The notes beneath the pieces are model-generated. The model made no database searches and had not been told where the DNA came from. It saw only the letters and a list, made by a program, of their open reading frames with translations. From positions 62,001 through 126,000 of the forward strand of contig CAJTSE010000004.1 of NCBI GenBank assembly GCA_910578815.1: a stretch of 64,000 bases of DNA, read 5' to 3'. Source of the DNA: an uncultured Acetatifactor sp. (GTDB lineage Bacteria; Bacillota; Clostridia; Lachnospirales; Lachnospiraceae). This document shows positions 42,492 through 51,348 of the stretch, in pieces. A program made the position numbers and the translations under genes. The first letter of the stretch is position 1. Each line of letters starts with the position of its first letter.

Positions 42492-43703
42492 ATGATTAAG
42501 GTAGCGGTTTTAGGGTATGGCACTGTGGGAAGCGGTGTGGTAGAAGTGATTGAAAGCAATAATGCTGAGGTGAGTGCCAAGGCCGGTGAAGAAATGCACG
42601 TCAGCTATATTCTGGATTTGCGGGATTTTCCAGGAGATCCTTATGAGGATCGGGTGATCCACGATTTTAACGTGATTTTAAACGACCCGGAGGTCAGCGT
42701 AGTCTGTGAAGTCATGGGTGGTGTGGGAGCAGCATACCAGTTTACAAAACAGCTGCTGGAAGCAGGAAAGAGCGTATGTACTTCAAATAAGGAGCTGGTA
42801 GCGAAGCATGGTGCAGAGCTGCTGGAGATTGCAAGAAATAAAAACTGCAGCTATATGTTCGAGGCCAGTGTTGGCGGAGGAATTCCTGTGATCCGTCCCA
42901 TAACAAAAGCGCTGACGGCTGAAAAGATTGAGAAGATTACTGCAATATTGAACGGGACTACGAATTACATTCTCAGCAAAATGGAAAAGGAAGGCGCCGG
43001 CTATGAAGAAACCTTGAAAAAGGCTCAGGAGCTGGGGTATGCGGAGCGGAATCCGGAGGCGGACGTGGAGGGCCATGACGCCTGCAGAAAGGTGGCAATC
43101 CTTTCTTCTCTTATGACAGGGAAAAACGTGGACGCCGAAAAAATATATACCGAGGGAATTACAGGGATCAGTCCGGCTGATTTTGACTATGCCAGGGCAG
43201 CAGGTATGACCATTAAACTGCTTGCCACCAGCGAGGCCGTCGAGGACGGAAGGGTGCTTGCCATGGTAGCACCTGCGCTTGTTTCCATGGGGCATCCTTT
43301 GGCAGCGGTAAACGATGTGTATAACGGCGTATTTGTAAAGGGAAACATGTTAGGAGACGTGATGTTTTACGGACGCGGAGCGGGCAAGCTGCCTACCGCG
43401 AGTGCCGTGGTGTCCGATGTCATTGACTGCGCGAGGCATATAGGCCGTAGCAGTATCATCTGCATCTGGGATCGGGAAGAAGCTGGGCTGGCGGATGTAG
43501 ACGAAAGCAGAAAATGCTTTTTTGTCAGGGCAAAGGCTTCTGCACGGGAGAAGGCGGAAGAGATTTTTCCGGGCTGCCGCTTTGTGGAATGTGGCAGGGC
43601 AGAGGACTGCGGCTTCATGACGGCAGAAATGAGCGAAAAAGAATTTAAGGAAAAGAGCAGTGCCATGGGAGACGGAATCTTATGCAGGATTCGCCTAGCA
43701 TGA
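42492..43703 (+). CDS. hom: Homoserine dehydrogenase
   Basis: 403 residues. NAD(P)-binding IKVAVLGYGTVGSGVVEVIE, STSNKELVAKHG equivalent (VCTSNKELVAKHGAELL), EASVGGGIPVIRPITKAL and the catalytic NGTTNYILSKMEKEGAGYEETLKKAQELGYAERNPEADVEGHDACRKVAILS region. A short C-terminal regulatory region follows. Reduces aspartate semialdehyde to homoserine for threonine and methionine synthesis. GCGGAATGAGAGGAATTT precedes the start, part of the module seen before the HAD and thyA genes. Aspartate kinase follows after repeat copy C. Confidence 0.97.
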   Translation: MIKVAVLGYGTVGSGVVEVIESNNAEVSAKAGEEMHVSYILDLRDFPGDPYEDRVIHDFNVILNDPEVSVVCEVMGGVGAAYQFTKQLLEAGKSVCTSNKELVAKHGAELLEIARNKNCSYMFEASVGGGIPVIRPITKALTAEKIEKITAILNGTTNYILSKMEKEGAGYEETLKKAQELGYAERNPEADVEGHDACRKVAILSSLMTGKNVDAEKIYTEGITGISPADFDYARAAGMTIKLLATSEAVEDGRVLAMVAPALVSMGHPLAAVNDVYNGVFVKGNMLGDVMFYGRGAGKLPTASAVVSDVIDCARHIGRSSIICIWDREEAGLADVDESRKCFFVRAKASAREKAEEIFPGCRFVECGRAEDCGFMTAEMSEKEFKEKSSAMGDGILCRIRLA

Positions 43704-43870
43704 GTGAAAGGAATGAAGATTTTCTAAGATCAAAAATTGTCAGGCGGACAAGTTCGCTTTGGACAGCGGCCATTGCGCTTTGAATTCACGAATTGGTTTG
43801 TGCCGCGTAAAGTTGGTACTGCCGCCGGAGGCGGCGTGTCGGGAAGTATGAAAGATCCGAGATATACAAA
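43704..43870 (+). repeat. Interspersed intergenic repeat, copy C (between hom and lysC)
   Basis: GAGTGAAAGGAATGAAGATTTTCTAAGATC after the hom stop region, then a variable centre, then TTCACGAATTGGTTTGTGCC and a GCCGCC...GGCGGC hairpin, ending GGGAAGTATG. Matches copies A, B and D in its end blocks. Confidence 0.6.
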
Positions 43871-43901
43871 ACAAATAAAGCAGGTATGAGGTGCAGGAAA
43901 G

Positions 43902-45221
43902 ATGGCGAAAGTTGTAAAATTCGGAGGCAGTTCGTTGGCGAGTGCCCAGCAGTTTAAAAAGGTAGGAGATATTATCAGGGCGGATTCTGCCAGAAAATAT
44001 GTTATTCCGTCGGCGCCGGGGAAGCGTTTTAAGGAAGACACCAAGGTGACGGATATGCTGTATGAGTGCTATGGGCTGGCGGAGGCCGGAAAGAGCTATA
44101 AGGCAAAGCTTGTGGCCATTGCGGACAGATACCGGGAGATCATAGAAGGGCTGGAACTGAATTTAAGCCTGGAACAGGAGTTCGCGGTTATCGAGAAGAA
44201 TTTTAAGGAGCGGGCAGGCAGCAATTATGCCGCGTCCAGGGGAGAGTATTTAAACGGTATTATCATGGCTGCATATCTTGGGTTTACCTTTATAGACGCG
44301 GCCACGGTTATCTTCTTTAAGGAGGATGGAAGCCTGGATGAGGCGAAGACCGATGAAATTCTTTCTGCAAGGCTGGAAGAGTGCGATAAGGCGGTGGTGC
44401 CCGGATTTTACGGGGCTATGCCGGACGGCAGCATCAAAACTTTTTCAAGAGGCGGTTCGGATATTACTGGCTCCATCGTAGCCAGGGCAGCCAAGGTGGA
44501 CGTGTATGAGAACTGGACCGACGTGTCGGGAATTTTGGTGGCGGATCCCGGAATAATCGAGAATCCCGCAGGTATAGAAGTAATCACCTATAAGGAACTC
44601 AGAGAGCTGGCTTATATGGGATTTAACGTGCTTCATGAGGAATCCATTTTTCCCGTGCGTCAGCAGGGAATCCCTATAAATATTCGTAATACAAACGCGC
44701 CGGAGGACAATGGCACCTGGATTGTGGGCAGTACCTGCCAAAAGTCTAAATATGTCATTACAGGCATTGCAGGGAAAAAGGGTTTTTGCTCCATCAACAT
44801 AGAGAAGGATATGATGAATGCGGAGATTGGCTTCGGAAGAAAGGTGCTTCAGGCCTTTGAAGAAAATGATATTTCCTTTGAGCATATTCCTTCTGGAATC
44901 GACACGCTGACGGTGTTTGTACATCAGGATGAGTTTATGCACAAGGAGCAGAAGGTGGTGGCCGGGCTTCATCGGCTGGCCAATCCGGACTCCATAGAGA
45001 TTGAGTCGGACCTGGCGCTGATTGCTGTTGTGGGACGCAGCATGAAATCCGCCAGAGGCACTGCCGGGCGAATTTTTTCGGCACTGGCACATGTCAATGT
45101 CAATGTCCGCATGATTGATCAGGGGTCATCTGAGCAAAATATTATTATTGGTGTGGCGGATGATGATTTTGAAACTGCGATCAAGGCTATTTATGATATT
45201 TTTGTGATGACCAGACTATAG
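43902..45221 (+). CDS. lysC: Aspartate kinase (monofunctional, ACT-regulated)
   Basis: 439 residues. The kinase domain begins MAKVVKFGGSSLASAQQF; SRGEYLNGIIMAAYLG, FSRGGSDITGSIVARAAKVDVYENWTDVSGILVADP are diagnostic. Two ACT domains follow from about 300 (GKKGFCSINIEKDMMNAEIGFGRKVLQAFEE; LIAVVGRSMKSARGTAGRIFSALAHVNVNVRMIDQGSSEQNIIIGV). Commits aspartate to the lysine, threonine and methionine pathways. It has no attached dehydrogenase. GGTGCAGGAAAG precedes the start. Confidence 0.97.
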   Translation: MAKVVKFGGSSLASAQQFKKVGDIIRADSARKYVIPSAPGKRFKEDTKVTDMLYECYGLAEAGKSYKAKLVAIADRYREIIEGLELNLSLEQEFAVIEKNFKERAGSNYAASRGEYLNGIIMAAYLGFTFIDAATVIFFKEDGSLDEAKTDEILSARLEECDKAVVPGFYGAMPDGSIKTFSRGGSDITGSIVARAAKVDVYENWTDVSGILVADPGIIENPAGIEVITYKELRELAYMGFNVLHEESIFPVRQQGIPINIRNTNAPEDNGTWIVGSTCQKSKYVITGIAGKKGFCSINIEKDMMNAEIGFGRKVLQAFEENDISFEHIPSGIDTLTVFVHQDEFMHKEQKVVAGLHRLANPDSIEIESDLALIAVVGRSMKSARGTAGRIFSALAHVNVNVRMIDQGSSEQNIIIGVADDDFETAIKAIYDIFVMTRL

Positions 45222-45270
45222 TATGAAAGCCGAAAAAATGTGGAAATATGTAGCAAATTCATGTTTGCTG

Positions 45271-45299
45271 TTGACATTTGTCGAAGAGGAAAATATAAT
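45271..45299 (+). promoter_or_regulatory. Consensus sigma-A promoter
   Basis: TTGACA at 45271-45276, 17-base spacer and TATAAT at 45294-45299, exact matches. Transcripts would start near 45306 and carry about 290 bases of leader before the GH3-like gene. Confidence 0.88.
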
Positions 45300-45341
45300 G
45301 GGTTTATCAGCCGGGTGCTGATAAACAAAAGAGTTATGCAG

Positions 45342-45467
45342 GATTCGAAGTACAAAGGAGATTCGAAGTACAAAGGAGATTCGAAGTACAAAGGAAATTT
45401 GGAGTACAAAGGTAGTTCAGAGTACAAAAGAAATTTTAAATACAAAAGAAATTCAAAGTACGAAAGA
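45342..45467 (+). repeat. Seven-unit 18-bp tandem repeat
   Basis: Three identical units GATTCGAAGTACAAAGGA at 45342, 45360 and 45378, then four diverging units to 45467 and two worn ones to about 45511. Later units drift towards A. The units carry AAAGGA, a ribosome-binding-site-like word. In one plus-strand frame they encode DSKYKG-type hexapeptides. Confidence 0.9.
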
Positions 45468-45537
45468 AGACCGAAATAATTAAAGTACGAAAGAAGTCAG
45501 TAATACAAAAGAAGTATTTTTTATATGAAATTTATAT

Positions 45538-45573
45538 AAGGAAACGAAGTAACATTCGTTTCCTTATGTTGTT
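45538..45573 (+). terminator. Terminator-like hairpin in the leader of the GH3-like gene
   Basis: AAGGAAACGAA (45538-45548) pairs perfectly with TTCGTTTCCTT (45555-45565), loop GTAACA, followed by ATGTTGTT. With only a weak U-tract it may attenuate rather than end transcription. Confidence 0.5.
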
Positions 45574-45595
45574 ATATAAATCTAAGGAGAAAGCG

Positions 45596-46930
45596 ATGGA
45601 CGAGAAACAGCAGGAAAAGAAAGAAGCAAGACGAAAGAGAAGGATCAGAAACCAGGTGATCTCCTATATAGTGGTGACGCTGTTTATTGCAGCCATTGCT
45701 GCAGGCGCTGTATGGGGAGTGAGAAAGATAGCAGACGGCAGACGGGAAGCGGATCAGGAGCAGGAGAGCAGCCAGGATGCGCTGGATAACATATTGGCAG
45801 GGGAGCCGGAGCTTCCGACTCCGCCCCCGGAGTCGGAGCCAGAAGCGGGTCAGGAGCCGGTGGTGGAGCTGACGCCGGAGCAGAAGCTGGATGAGCTGGT
45901 AAACGCGCTGATCGAGGTGATGCCTCTTGAAGATAAAGTGGCCGGTTTGTTTTTGGTGACGCCGGAGTCTATAACCGGCGTGGGTACTGCGGTGAAGGCG
46001 GGTGACGGGACGAAGGATGCGCTGACAAAATATGCTGTGGGCGGCATTGTTTATGCTGGAAAGAATATAAAGTCGGAAGCACAGTTTAAGGAAATGCTGG
46101 AAAACACAAATATCTATACAAATTATCCTCTTTTTCTTGCAGCGGAGGAAGAGGGAGGAAAGCGCTCTACAGTGTCAAACGCAGGGATAGGTACAAACGT
46201 TGACTCGGCAAAGACCATCGGGCAGTCCGGGGATACCAATACGGCTTACCAGGCGGGGGCCGCGCTGGGAAGTACTCTGGCCGGTGTGGGGATAAATTTG
46301 AATCTTGGGCCGGTGGCGGATCCTGCAGTAGCAGATAACGGCTGGCTTGGAGAGCGTTCCTTCGGATCAGGAGCACAGCTTACGGGTTCTATGGCGGCTT
46401 CCGTTATGCAGGGGCTGCAGAGCGCAGGCGTGACTTCTTGTGTGAAATATTTTCCCGGTGTGGACAGTACTTCGGAAAATCCGGAGAAAGGACTGGCGAG
46501 TACGGACAGAACGGAAGAGCAGTTCAGGAGTGAAGAATTTACCGCATTCCAGATGATGATTGATGCCGGTGCGGATATGATTATGGTCAGCAGTGTGGCG
46601 GCCCCCGGACTTACAGGAAACAATGAGCCATGTGTGTTTTCTGAACGGGTGGTTACAGATATTTTACGTGGAGAATTGGATTTTGAGGGCGTGATTATTT
46701 CCGATCGACTGGACATGTCGGCGATTTCAGATTATAATGGATCTGAAGAGGCGGCGATCATGGCATTGAAGGCGGGCTGCGATATGCTGTTATGTCCGGA
46801 GGATTTTGAAAAGGCGTATAATGGTATCCTTCAGGCTGTTCAGGATGGCACCATCTCGGAAGAGCGTATCAATGATGCGCTCCGGCGGATATACAGAATT
46901 AAGTATGCGGACAGGATCGAAGAACAATAA
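45596..46930 (+). CDS. Membrane-anchored GH3-like (NagZ-type) protein lacking the catalytic histidine
   Basis: 444 residues from ATG 45596 (AAGGAGA upstream). Basic N-terminus, one membrane segment (VISYIVVTLFIAAIAAGAVWGV), an E/P-rich linker, then a GH3 N-terminal barrel: VGGIVYAGKNI, AAEEEGGKRSTV, INLNLGPVADPA. The nucleophile region IISDRLDMSAI (near 369) is retained. The usual KHFPGHG and DSH motifs read KYFPGVD and SEN, so the acid/base histidine of NagZ is missing; hydrolase activity is doubtful or altered. It may bind muropeptides instead. HD-GYP gene follows after 26 bases, likely co-transcribed. Confidence 0.85.
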   Translation: MDEKQQEKKEARRKRRIRNQVISYIVVTLFIAAIAAGAVWGVRKIADGRREADQEQESSQDALDNILAGEPELPTPPPESEPEAGQEPVVELTPEQKLDELVNALIEVMPLEDKVAGLFLVTPESITGVGTAVKAGDGTKDALTKYAVGGIVYAGKNIKSEAQFKEMLENTNIYTNYPLFLAAEEEGGKRSTVSNAGIGTNVDSAKTIGQSGDTNTAYQAGAALGSTLAGVGINLNLGPVADPAVADNGWLGERSFGSGAQLTGSMAASVMQGLQSAGVTSCVKYFPGVDSTSENPEKGLASTDRTEEQFRSEEFTAFQMMIDAGADMIMVSSVAAPGLTGNNEPCVFSERVVTDILRGELDFEGVIISDRLDMSAISDYNGSEEAAIMALKAGCDMLLCPEDFEKAYNGILQAVQDGTISEERINDALRRIYRIKYADRIEEQ

Positions 46931-46956
46931 CCTGCCCAAAGGGGGAAAAGCCAGGG

Positions 46957-48054
46957 TTGATAAAGCGAAAATACATAAGTACAAGGCTGCTGGAAAGCGG
47001 TATGGTGATCGACCAGTCCATTGTTGACGGGACAGGGCGGGTCCTGGTGGCACGTAAGACTCCCCTGGATGATTATATCATCGAAGGTCTGAGGAAGCTG
47101 AAAATTACCGGAGTTTATATCAGGGAAGGTGAAGAAGAGCTGCTGACATCGGACATCGAGATTTCGCCGGAGACGATGCAGACTATTGAGAAGCTTAAAA
47201 AAGCGGATCGGACAAAGATGCAGCTGTCGGAAAGCGTGAAGGCGCGGGTGGCCACGGGAATGCAGTTTATGTTTAACAATCCCAGGGACGCCGGGTTCAT
47301 GGATGCGGCACAAAGCATTTCGGGTGAACTGATGAAAACCATTACGGAAAACGATGCCGTAGCGGTGAATATTGACGCTCTTAAGGTAAGCGATGAATAC
47401 ACCTTTAAACACAGTGTTGATGTGGCATCTATTGCCATGATTATTGCGCGCCAGAGCCGGATGCCCGATAAGGACGTCCATCAGATTGGTGTAGCCGGGC
47501 TGCTTCATGATCTTGGAAAATCAGAGATACCAAACGAAATATTAAACAAGCCTGCCAGACTGACTGACGAAGAGTTTGAGGTTATGAAAACACATCCGGC
47601 CAGGGGATATAATCTGTTGAAAAACAAGCCGGACATTGCGCCTGAGATTCTTATGGGTGTACTGCAGCATCATGAGAAGATGGGTGGGAATGGTTACCCG
47701 CTGGCTCTCTCAGCAGATAAAATCAGTCCTTATGCAAAGATACTGGCGGTGGCGGACATTTATGATGCACTGGTCACAGAGCGTCCCTATAAAAAGGGCT
47801 TCTCACCACGGGATGCGGTAGAGATGATTATGGCAATGACAGCAGACCTGGATGTGAACATAATAAAAATGTTTTTAAAAAGCGTGATCCTGTATCCGGT
47901 GGATTCCGTGGTGAACTTAAGCAACGGCGAGGCGGCTAAAGTGGTGGAAAACAATATTGATTATCCCACCAGGCCCAAGGTGGTAACACTGGCGGCAGGC
48001 AAGGTGCTGGATTTGGCTTTGGATGTGAATTGTGCCAGCATTATTATTGAGTAG
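46957..48054 (+). CDS. HD-GYP domain protein, likely cyclic-di-GMP phosphodiesterase
   Basis: 365 residues from TTG 46957 (AAAGGGGGAAA upstream). N-terminal region (about 1-130) with strand/helix pattern seen in many HD-GYP proteins (LLESGMVIDQSIVDGTGRVLVARKTPLDDYIIEGLRKLKITGVYIRE). HD-GYP domain: HSVDVASIAMIIARQ, GLLHDLGKSEIP near 185, THPARGYNLL, LQHHEKMGGNGYP near 238 and VADIYDALVTERPYKKGF. The metal-binding HD and GYP residues are complete. No separate sensor domain. A terminator follows at 48066. Confidence 0.93.
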   Translation: MIKRKYISTRLLESGMVIDQSIVDGTGRVLVARKTPLDDYIIEGLRKLKITGVYIREGEEELLTSDIEISPETMQTIEKLKKADRTKMQLSESVKARVATGMQFMFNNPRDAGFMDAAQSISGELMKTITENDAVAVNIDALKVSDEYTFKHSVDVASIAMIIARQSRMPDKDVHQIGVAGLLHDLGKSEIPNEILNKPARLTDEEFEVMKTHPARGYNLLKNKPDIAPEILMGVLQHHEKMGGNGYPLALSADKISPYAKILAVADIYDALVTERPYKKGFSPRDAVEMIMAMTADLDVNIIKMFLKSVILYPVDSVVNLSNGEAAKVVENNIDYPTRPKVVTLAAGKVLDLALDVNCASIIIE

Positions 48055-48065
48055 AGAAAGAGGGA

Positions 48066-48109
48066 AAAGTCTCCCAAAGGGCGTAAATGCTGTTGGGAGA
48101 CTTTATTTA
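48066..48109 (+). terminator. Intrinsic terminator between the HD-GYP and MATE genes
   Basis: AAAGTCTCCCA (48066-48076) pairs with TGGGAGACTTT (48094-48104), followed by ATTTAG. The MATE start codon is only 5 bases beyond this structure, so the hairpin could also mask its ribosome-binding site. Confidence 0.8.
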
Positions 48110-48113
48110 GAAA

Positions 48114-49505
48114 ATGGAAGATAAGCTAAAAACGGAAATATTTGAAAAAATGCCGATACCCAAGGCTGTGGTGAAGCTGGCGGTGCCGACGGTGCTGGGA
48201 TGCCTCGTCACCATGTTGTATAATCTTGCGGATACTTATTTTGTGGGTATTTTAAACGACCCTGTACAAAATGCAGCGGTAACCCTTGCAGCCCCGGTAT
48301 TACTGGCTTTTAACGCAGTGAACAACCTGTTCGGCGTAGGAGCTTCCAGTATGATGAGCAGGGCCTTGGGGACGAAGGATCATGATACGGTTTATAGAAG
48401 CTCTGCCTTCGGTTTTTACAGTGCTTTGGCCTGTGGTATTTTGTTTGCCCTTTGCTGTACCGTTTTAAAGGGTCCGCTTCTGGCGCTGCTTGGAACGAAT
48501 TTGGAAAATGTGGCCCAGACAGGTTCCTATTTGTTTTGGACCGTTACCTGTGGTGCGGTTCCGGCGATTTTGAATGTGGTGATGGGTTATCTGGTCCGCT
48601 CGGAAGGCTCTGCTCTTCACGCCAGTATCGGCACCATGAGCGGGTGTCTTCTGAATATTGTACTGGATCCCATTTTCATTCTACCCTGGGGGTTGAACAT
48701 GGGGGCTGCGGGAGCGGGATGTGCCACATTTATCTCTAATTGTGCGGCATGTCTGTATTTCTTCGTCCTGCTTTATATTAAAAGGGGCCGCACCTTTGTC
48801 TGCATTCATCCGAAATATTTTGGATTCAGGAAAGCGATTGTGACAGGAGTCTGTGGCGTGGGCATACCGGCTGCGATACAAAATCTCTTGAATGTTACCG
48901 GTATGACGGTTTTAAACAATTTTACGGCAGCTTTTTCATCGGATGCAGTTGCGGCTATGGGTATATGCCAGAAGATCAATATGATTCCCATGTATATTGC
49001 CATGGGGCTTTCCCAGGGGATTATGCCGCTAATAAGCTACAATTTTGCGGCAGGGAATTATGATCGCATGAAAAAAACACTGCTGTTTTCTGCAAAGCTA
49101 ACGGTGGGATTTTTATCTGCCGCCGCTTTTGGGTATTATATTGGCGCAGAAAAACTGGTGTCGCTGTTTATGAAAAATGAGGTCATTATAGGATACGGCT
49201 CCCGATTCTTAAGAGGAATGTGCCTGGCAACGCCCTTCCTTGCTACGGATTTTCTGGCGGTAGGTGTTTTTCAGGCGTGTGGAATGGGCAGAAAATCGCT
49301 GATGTTTGCGGTGCTGCGGAAGATCGTGCTGGAAATACCAGCGCTGTACCTCTTAAATAGATTGTTTCCGCTGTACGGACTTGCTTATGCACAGACAGTG
49401 GCAGAGTTCATCTTGGCTATTGCGGCAGCAGCAGTATTGCTCAGGATGTTTCAAGGCTTTAAAAGAAAGGCGCAGGAAAGCGGAGATGGCTGCGCAAATT
49501 TATAA
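48114..49505 (+). CDS. MATE family efflux transporter
   Basis: 463 residues, twelve membrane segments. Typical MATE patterns: PKAVVKLAVPTVLGCLVTMLYNLADTYFVGIL, VNNLFGVGASSMMSRALGTKD, LNIVLDPIFILPWGLNMGAAGAGCATFISN, and ICQKINMIPMYIAMGLSQGIMPLISYNFAAGNYDRMKKTL. Such proteins export cationic drugs or metabolites in exchange for Na+ or H+. Only a weak ribosome-binding site is visible and it lies within the preceding terminator stem (GGGAGA). The GH5 gene starts 16 bases later. Confidence 0.95.
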   Translation: MEDKLKTEIFEKMPIPKAVVKLAVPTVLGCLVTMLYNLADTYFVGILNDPVQNAAVTLAAPVLLAFNAVNNLFGVGASSMMSRALGTKDHDTVYRSSAFGFYSALACGILFALCCTVLKGPLLALLGTNLENVAQTGSYLFWTVTCGAVPAILNVVMGYLVRSEGSALHASIGTMSGCLLNIVLDPIFILPWGLNMGAAGAGCATFISNCAACLYFFVLLYIKRGRTFVCIHPKYFGFRKAIVTGVCGVGIPAAIQNLLNVTGMTVLNNFTAAFSSDAVAAMGICQKINMIPMYIAMGLSQGIMPLISYNFAAGNYDRMKKTLLFSAKLTVGFLSAAAFGYYIGAEKLVSLFMKNEVIIGYGSRFLRGMCLATPFLATDFLAVGVFQACGMGRKSLMFAVLRKIVLEIPALYLLNRLFPLYGLAYAQTVAEFILAIAAAAVLLRMFQGFKRKAQESGDGCANL

Positions 49506-49521
49506 GTTATAAACGGAGAAA

Positions 49522-51348
49522 ATGATGAAGAAGATTGTTTTGATTGTAAGTGGAGTGGTCCTGCTGGCGGCACTTACAGCGGTTTCGTTTTTTATTTTAA
49601 GGGCAGCAGGCAATTTGAGGGATGCTCATCAAGTGCAGAAAACAGAGGAAGAGGATCTGGATTCCCGTGAGGCGGAGGATAAAAAACCGCAGGAAAATAA
49701 GGATAAAGAATCCGCCATGGGAGAAAAGGCTGAGGATCTAGAATCTGGACGAGATGTCGGGGCAAAGAAGGCTGACGATGAAGAGACTGACCGGCAAACC
49801 GGAGGGGAAACGGCAGACAAAAAGGCGGACTCTGCAAGAAGCGAGGAAGCAGAAGAAGGCAGTCCGGCCGTCGGCAGCAAGGGAGCGGATCATCCTGCAG
49901 ATGCGGAAGGTGCCGGAAGGGAGAACTATTCTGCAGACACAGAGAAAGAAGATCAGGAAAAGTGTCCCGAATGTGGTGCTTTACAGGTGATTGGCACGAA
50001 TCTTTGCGACAGTGAGGGAAACCAGGTGCAGCTTAAAGGTATCAGCACCCATGGTCTTGCATGGTTCCCTGACTATGTGAATGAAGCTCTTTTTAAGGAG
50101 CTGCATGAGCAGTGGAATGTTAATGTGATCCGCCTTGCCATGTACACGGGAGAAAATGGGGGATATTGTACTGGAGGGGATCAGGGTCAGCTGAAACAGT
50201 TGATCAGGGATGGTGTGGAATATGCTTCCGGCCAGAACATGTATGTAATTATCGACTGGCATATTCTTTCTGACGGGGATCCTAATACATATAAGGAAGA
50301 GGCAAAAAACTTTTTCGGAGAAATGTCTGCGGAATTTGCGGACCGAGAAAATATCCTATATGAGATCTGTAATGAGCCGAACGGAGGAACTGACTGGAGT
50401 CGGGTGAAGGAGTATGCCCAGGAGATTATTCCCGTAATCAGGGAGAATGACGAGGATGCGGTGATTCTGGTGGGGACTCCTAACTGGTGCCAGTTTTTGG
50501 ATCAGGCTGCCGCCGATCCCATTACGGAATGGGATAATATCATGTATACCCTGCATTTTTATGCCGCTACCCATAAGGAGGATCTTCGCCGGACCATGGA
50601 GAACGCCATAGCGGGAGGACTGCCGGTATTTGTTTCGGAATACAGTATCTGTGATGCCAGCGGAAACGGTGGGATTGATGAAACACAGGCTGCCGCCTGG
50701 GTGGAACTTCTGGATAAATACAAGGTCAGCTATGTAGCCTGGAATCTGTCAAATAAGAACGAAACATCAGCGCTGATTAAAAGCTCCTGCAGTAAAACCA
50801 GTGGGCTGTCAAAAGAGGATTTAAGCAGTACGGGGGAATGGCTGCAGGGCATACTTGCAGGCGAAAACAGCAGTCTGCAGTCAGGCGGTTTTCCGGGAAG
50901 CCTGCCTGAAAATCCGCTGGTTGGAGGGAACTTTTCGGGGAACCGGGGAGAAGGGAGCCAAAATCGGCAGCCTCAGGACAATCAGGAACAAGACGGCTCC
51001 GGTCAGGACGACCGGGTGCCTGAGGGGAATCAGTGGCAGACAGGAACGGCGGATGACCTGCAGGCGGCAATTAAGCTGGTCAACAGCTGGGAATCGAACG
51101 GAACCTGTTTTTATCAGTTTGAAATGACGGTGGAGAATCTTTCTGATAAGGCTATAGACGGATGGAGTACGGAGGTAACATTTAATCACGAACCGGAACT
51201 GTCGAATTCCTGGAACGGCGTTTATTCTTTGGAAGGAAATACGCTGCATGTGTCTTCGGTGGATTACAACGGGAAGCTGGGGAGTGGAGAATCCACAGGA
51301 AATATAGGCTTTATCCTCAGCGGAGAAGCCGGTCTTTCACCGCAATGA
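49522..51348 (+). CDS. Membrane-anchored GH5 cellulase with C-terminal CBM2-like domain
   Basis: 608 residues. One N-terminal membrane segment (IVLIVSGVVLLAALTAVSFFIL) without a clear cleavage site, then about 110 residues of charged, E/K/D-rich spacer. The GH5 (subfamily 2-like) domain begins CPECGALQVIGTNLCDSEGNQVQLKGISTHGLAWFPDYVN; acid/base Glu285 (EICNEPNGG) and nucleophile Glu373 (VFVSEYSICDASG). After a Q/N/G-rich linker (about 460-515) comes a CBM2-like module (CFYQFEMTVENLSDKAIDGWSTEVTF, WNGVYSLEGNTLHV). It probably degrades cellulose at the cell surface. It overlaps the convergent zinc-ribbon gene by 12 bases. Confidence 0.92.
   Translation: MMKKIVLIVSGVVLLAALTAVSFFILRAAGNLRDAHQVQKTEEEDLDSREAEDKKPQENKDKESAMGEKAEDLESGRDVGAKKADDEETDRQTGGETADKKADSARSEEAEEGSPAVGSKGADHPADAEGAGRENYSADTEKEDQEKCPECGALQVIGTNLCDSEGNQVQLKGISTHGLAWFPDYVNEALFKELHEQWNVNVIRLAMYTGENGGYCTGGDQGQLKQLIRDGVEYASGQNMYVIIDWHILSDGDPNTYKEEAKNFFGEMSAEFADRENILYEICNEPNGGTDWSRVKEYAQEIIPVIRENDEDAVILVGTPNWCQFLDQAAADPITEWDNIMYTLHFYAATHKEDLRRTMENAIAGGLPVFVSEYSICDASGNGGIDETQAAAWVELLDKYKVSYVAWNLSNKNETSALIKSSCSKTSGLSKEDLSSTGEWLQGILAGENSSLQSGGFPGSLPENPLVGGNFSGNRGEGSQNRQPQDNQEQDGSGQDDRVPEGNQWQTGTADDLQAAIKLVNSWESNGTCFYQFEMTVENLSDKAIDGWSTEVTFNHEPELSNSWNGVYSLEGNTLHVSSVDYNGKLGSGESTGNIGFILSGEAGLSPQ

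Larger units (their letters stand above)
45222..45595 (+). promoter_or_regulatory. Promoter, tandem-repeat leader and hairpins upstream of the GH3-like gene
   Basis: 374 bases without a confident gene. It has a consensus promoter (45271-45299), a perfect 9-bp hairpin at 45302-45326, seven 18-bp repeats (45342-45467), and an 11-bp hairpin at 45538-45565 just before the GH3 gene. An 80-codon plus-strand frame spans the repeats but lacks a ribosome-binding site. Confidence 0.7.

Noticed and set aside
45342..45467. CRISPR array
   Set aside because: Units are contiguous 18-mers with no spacers, and no cas genes are present.
45240..45479. 79-codon gene made of DSKYKG repeats
   Set aside because: No ribosome-binding site, begins upstream of the predicted transcription start, and the repeat decays without keeping codons; better explained as leader DNA.
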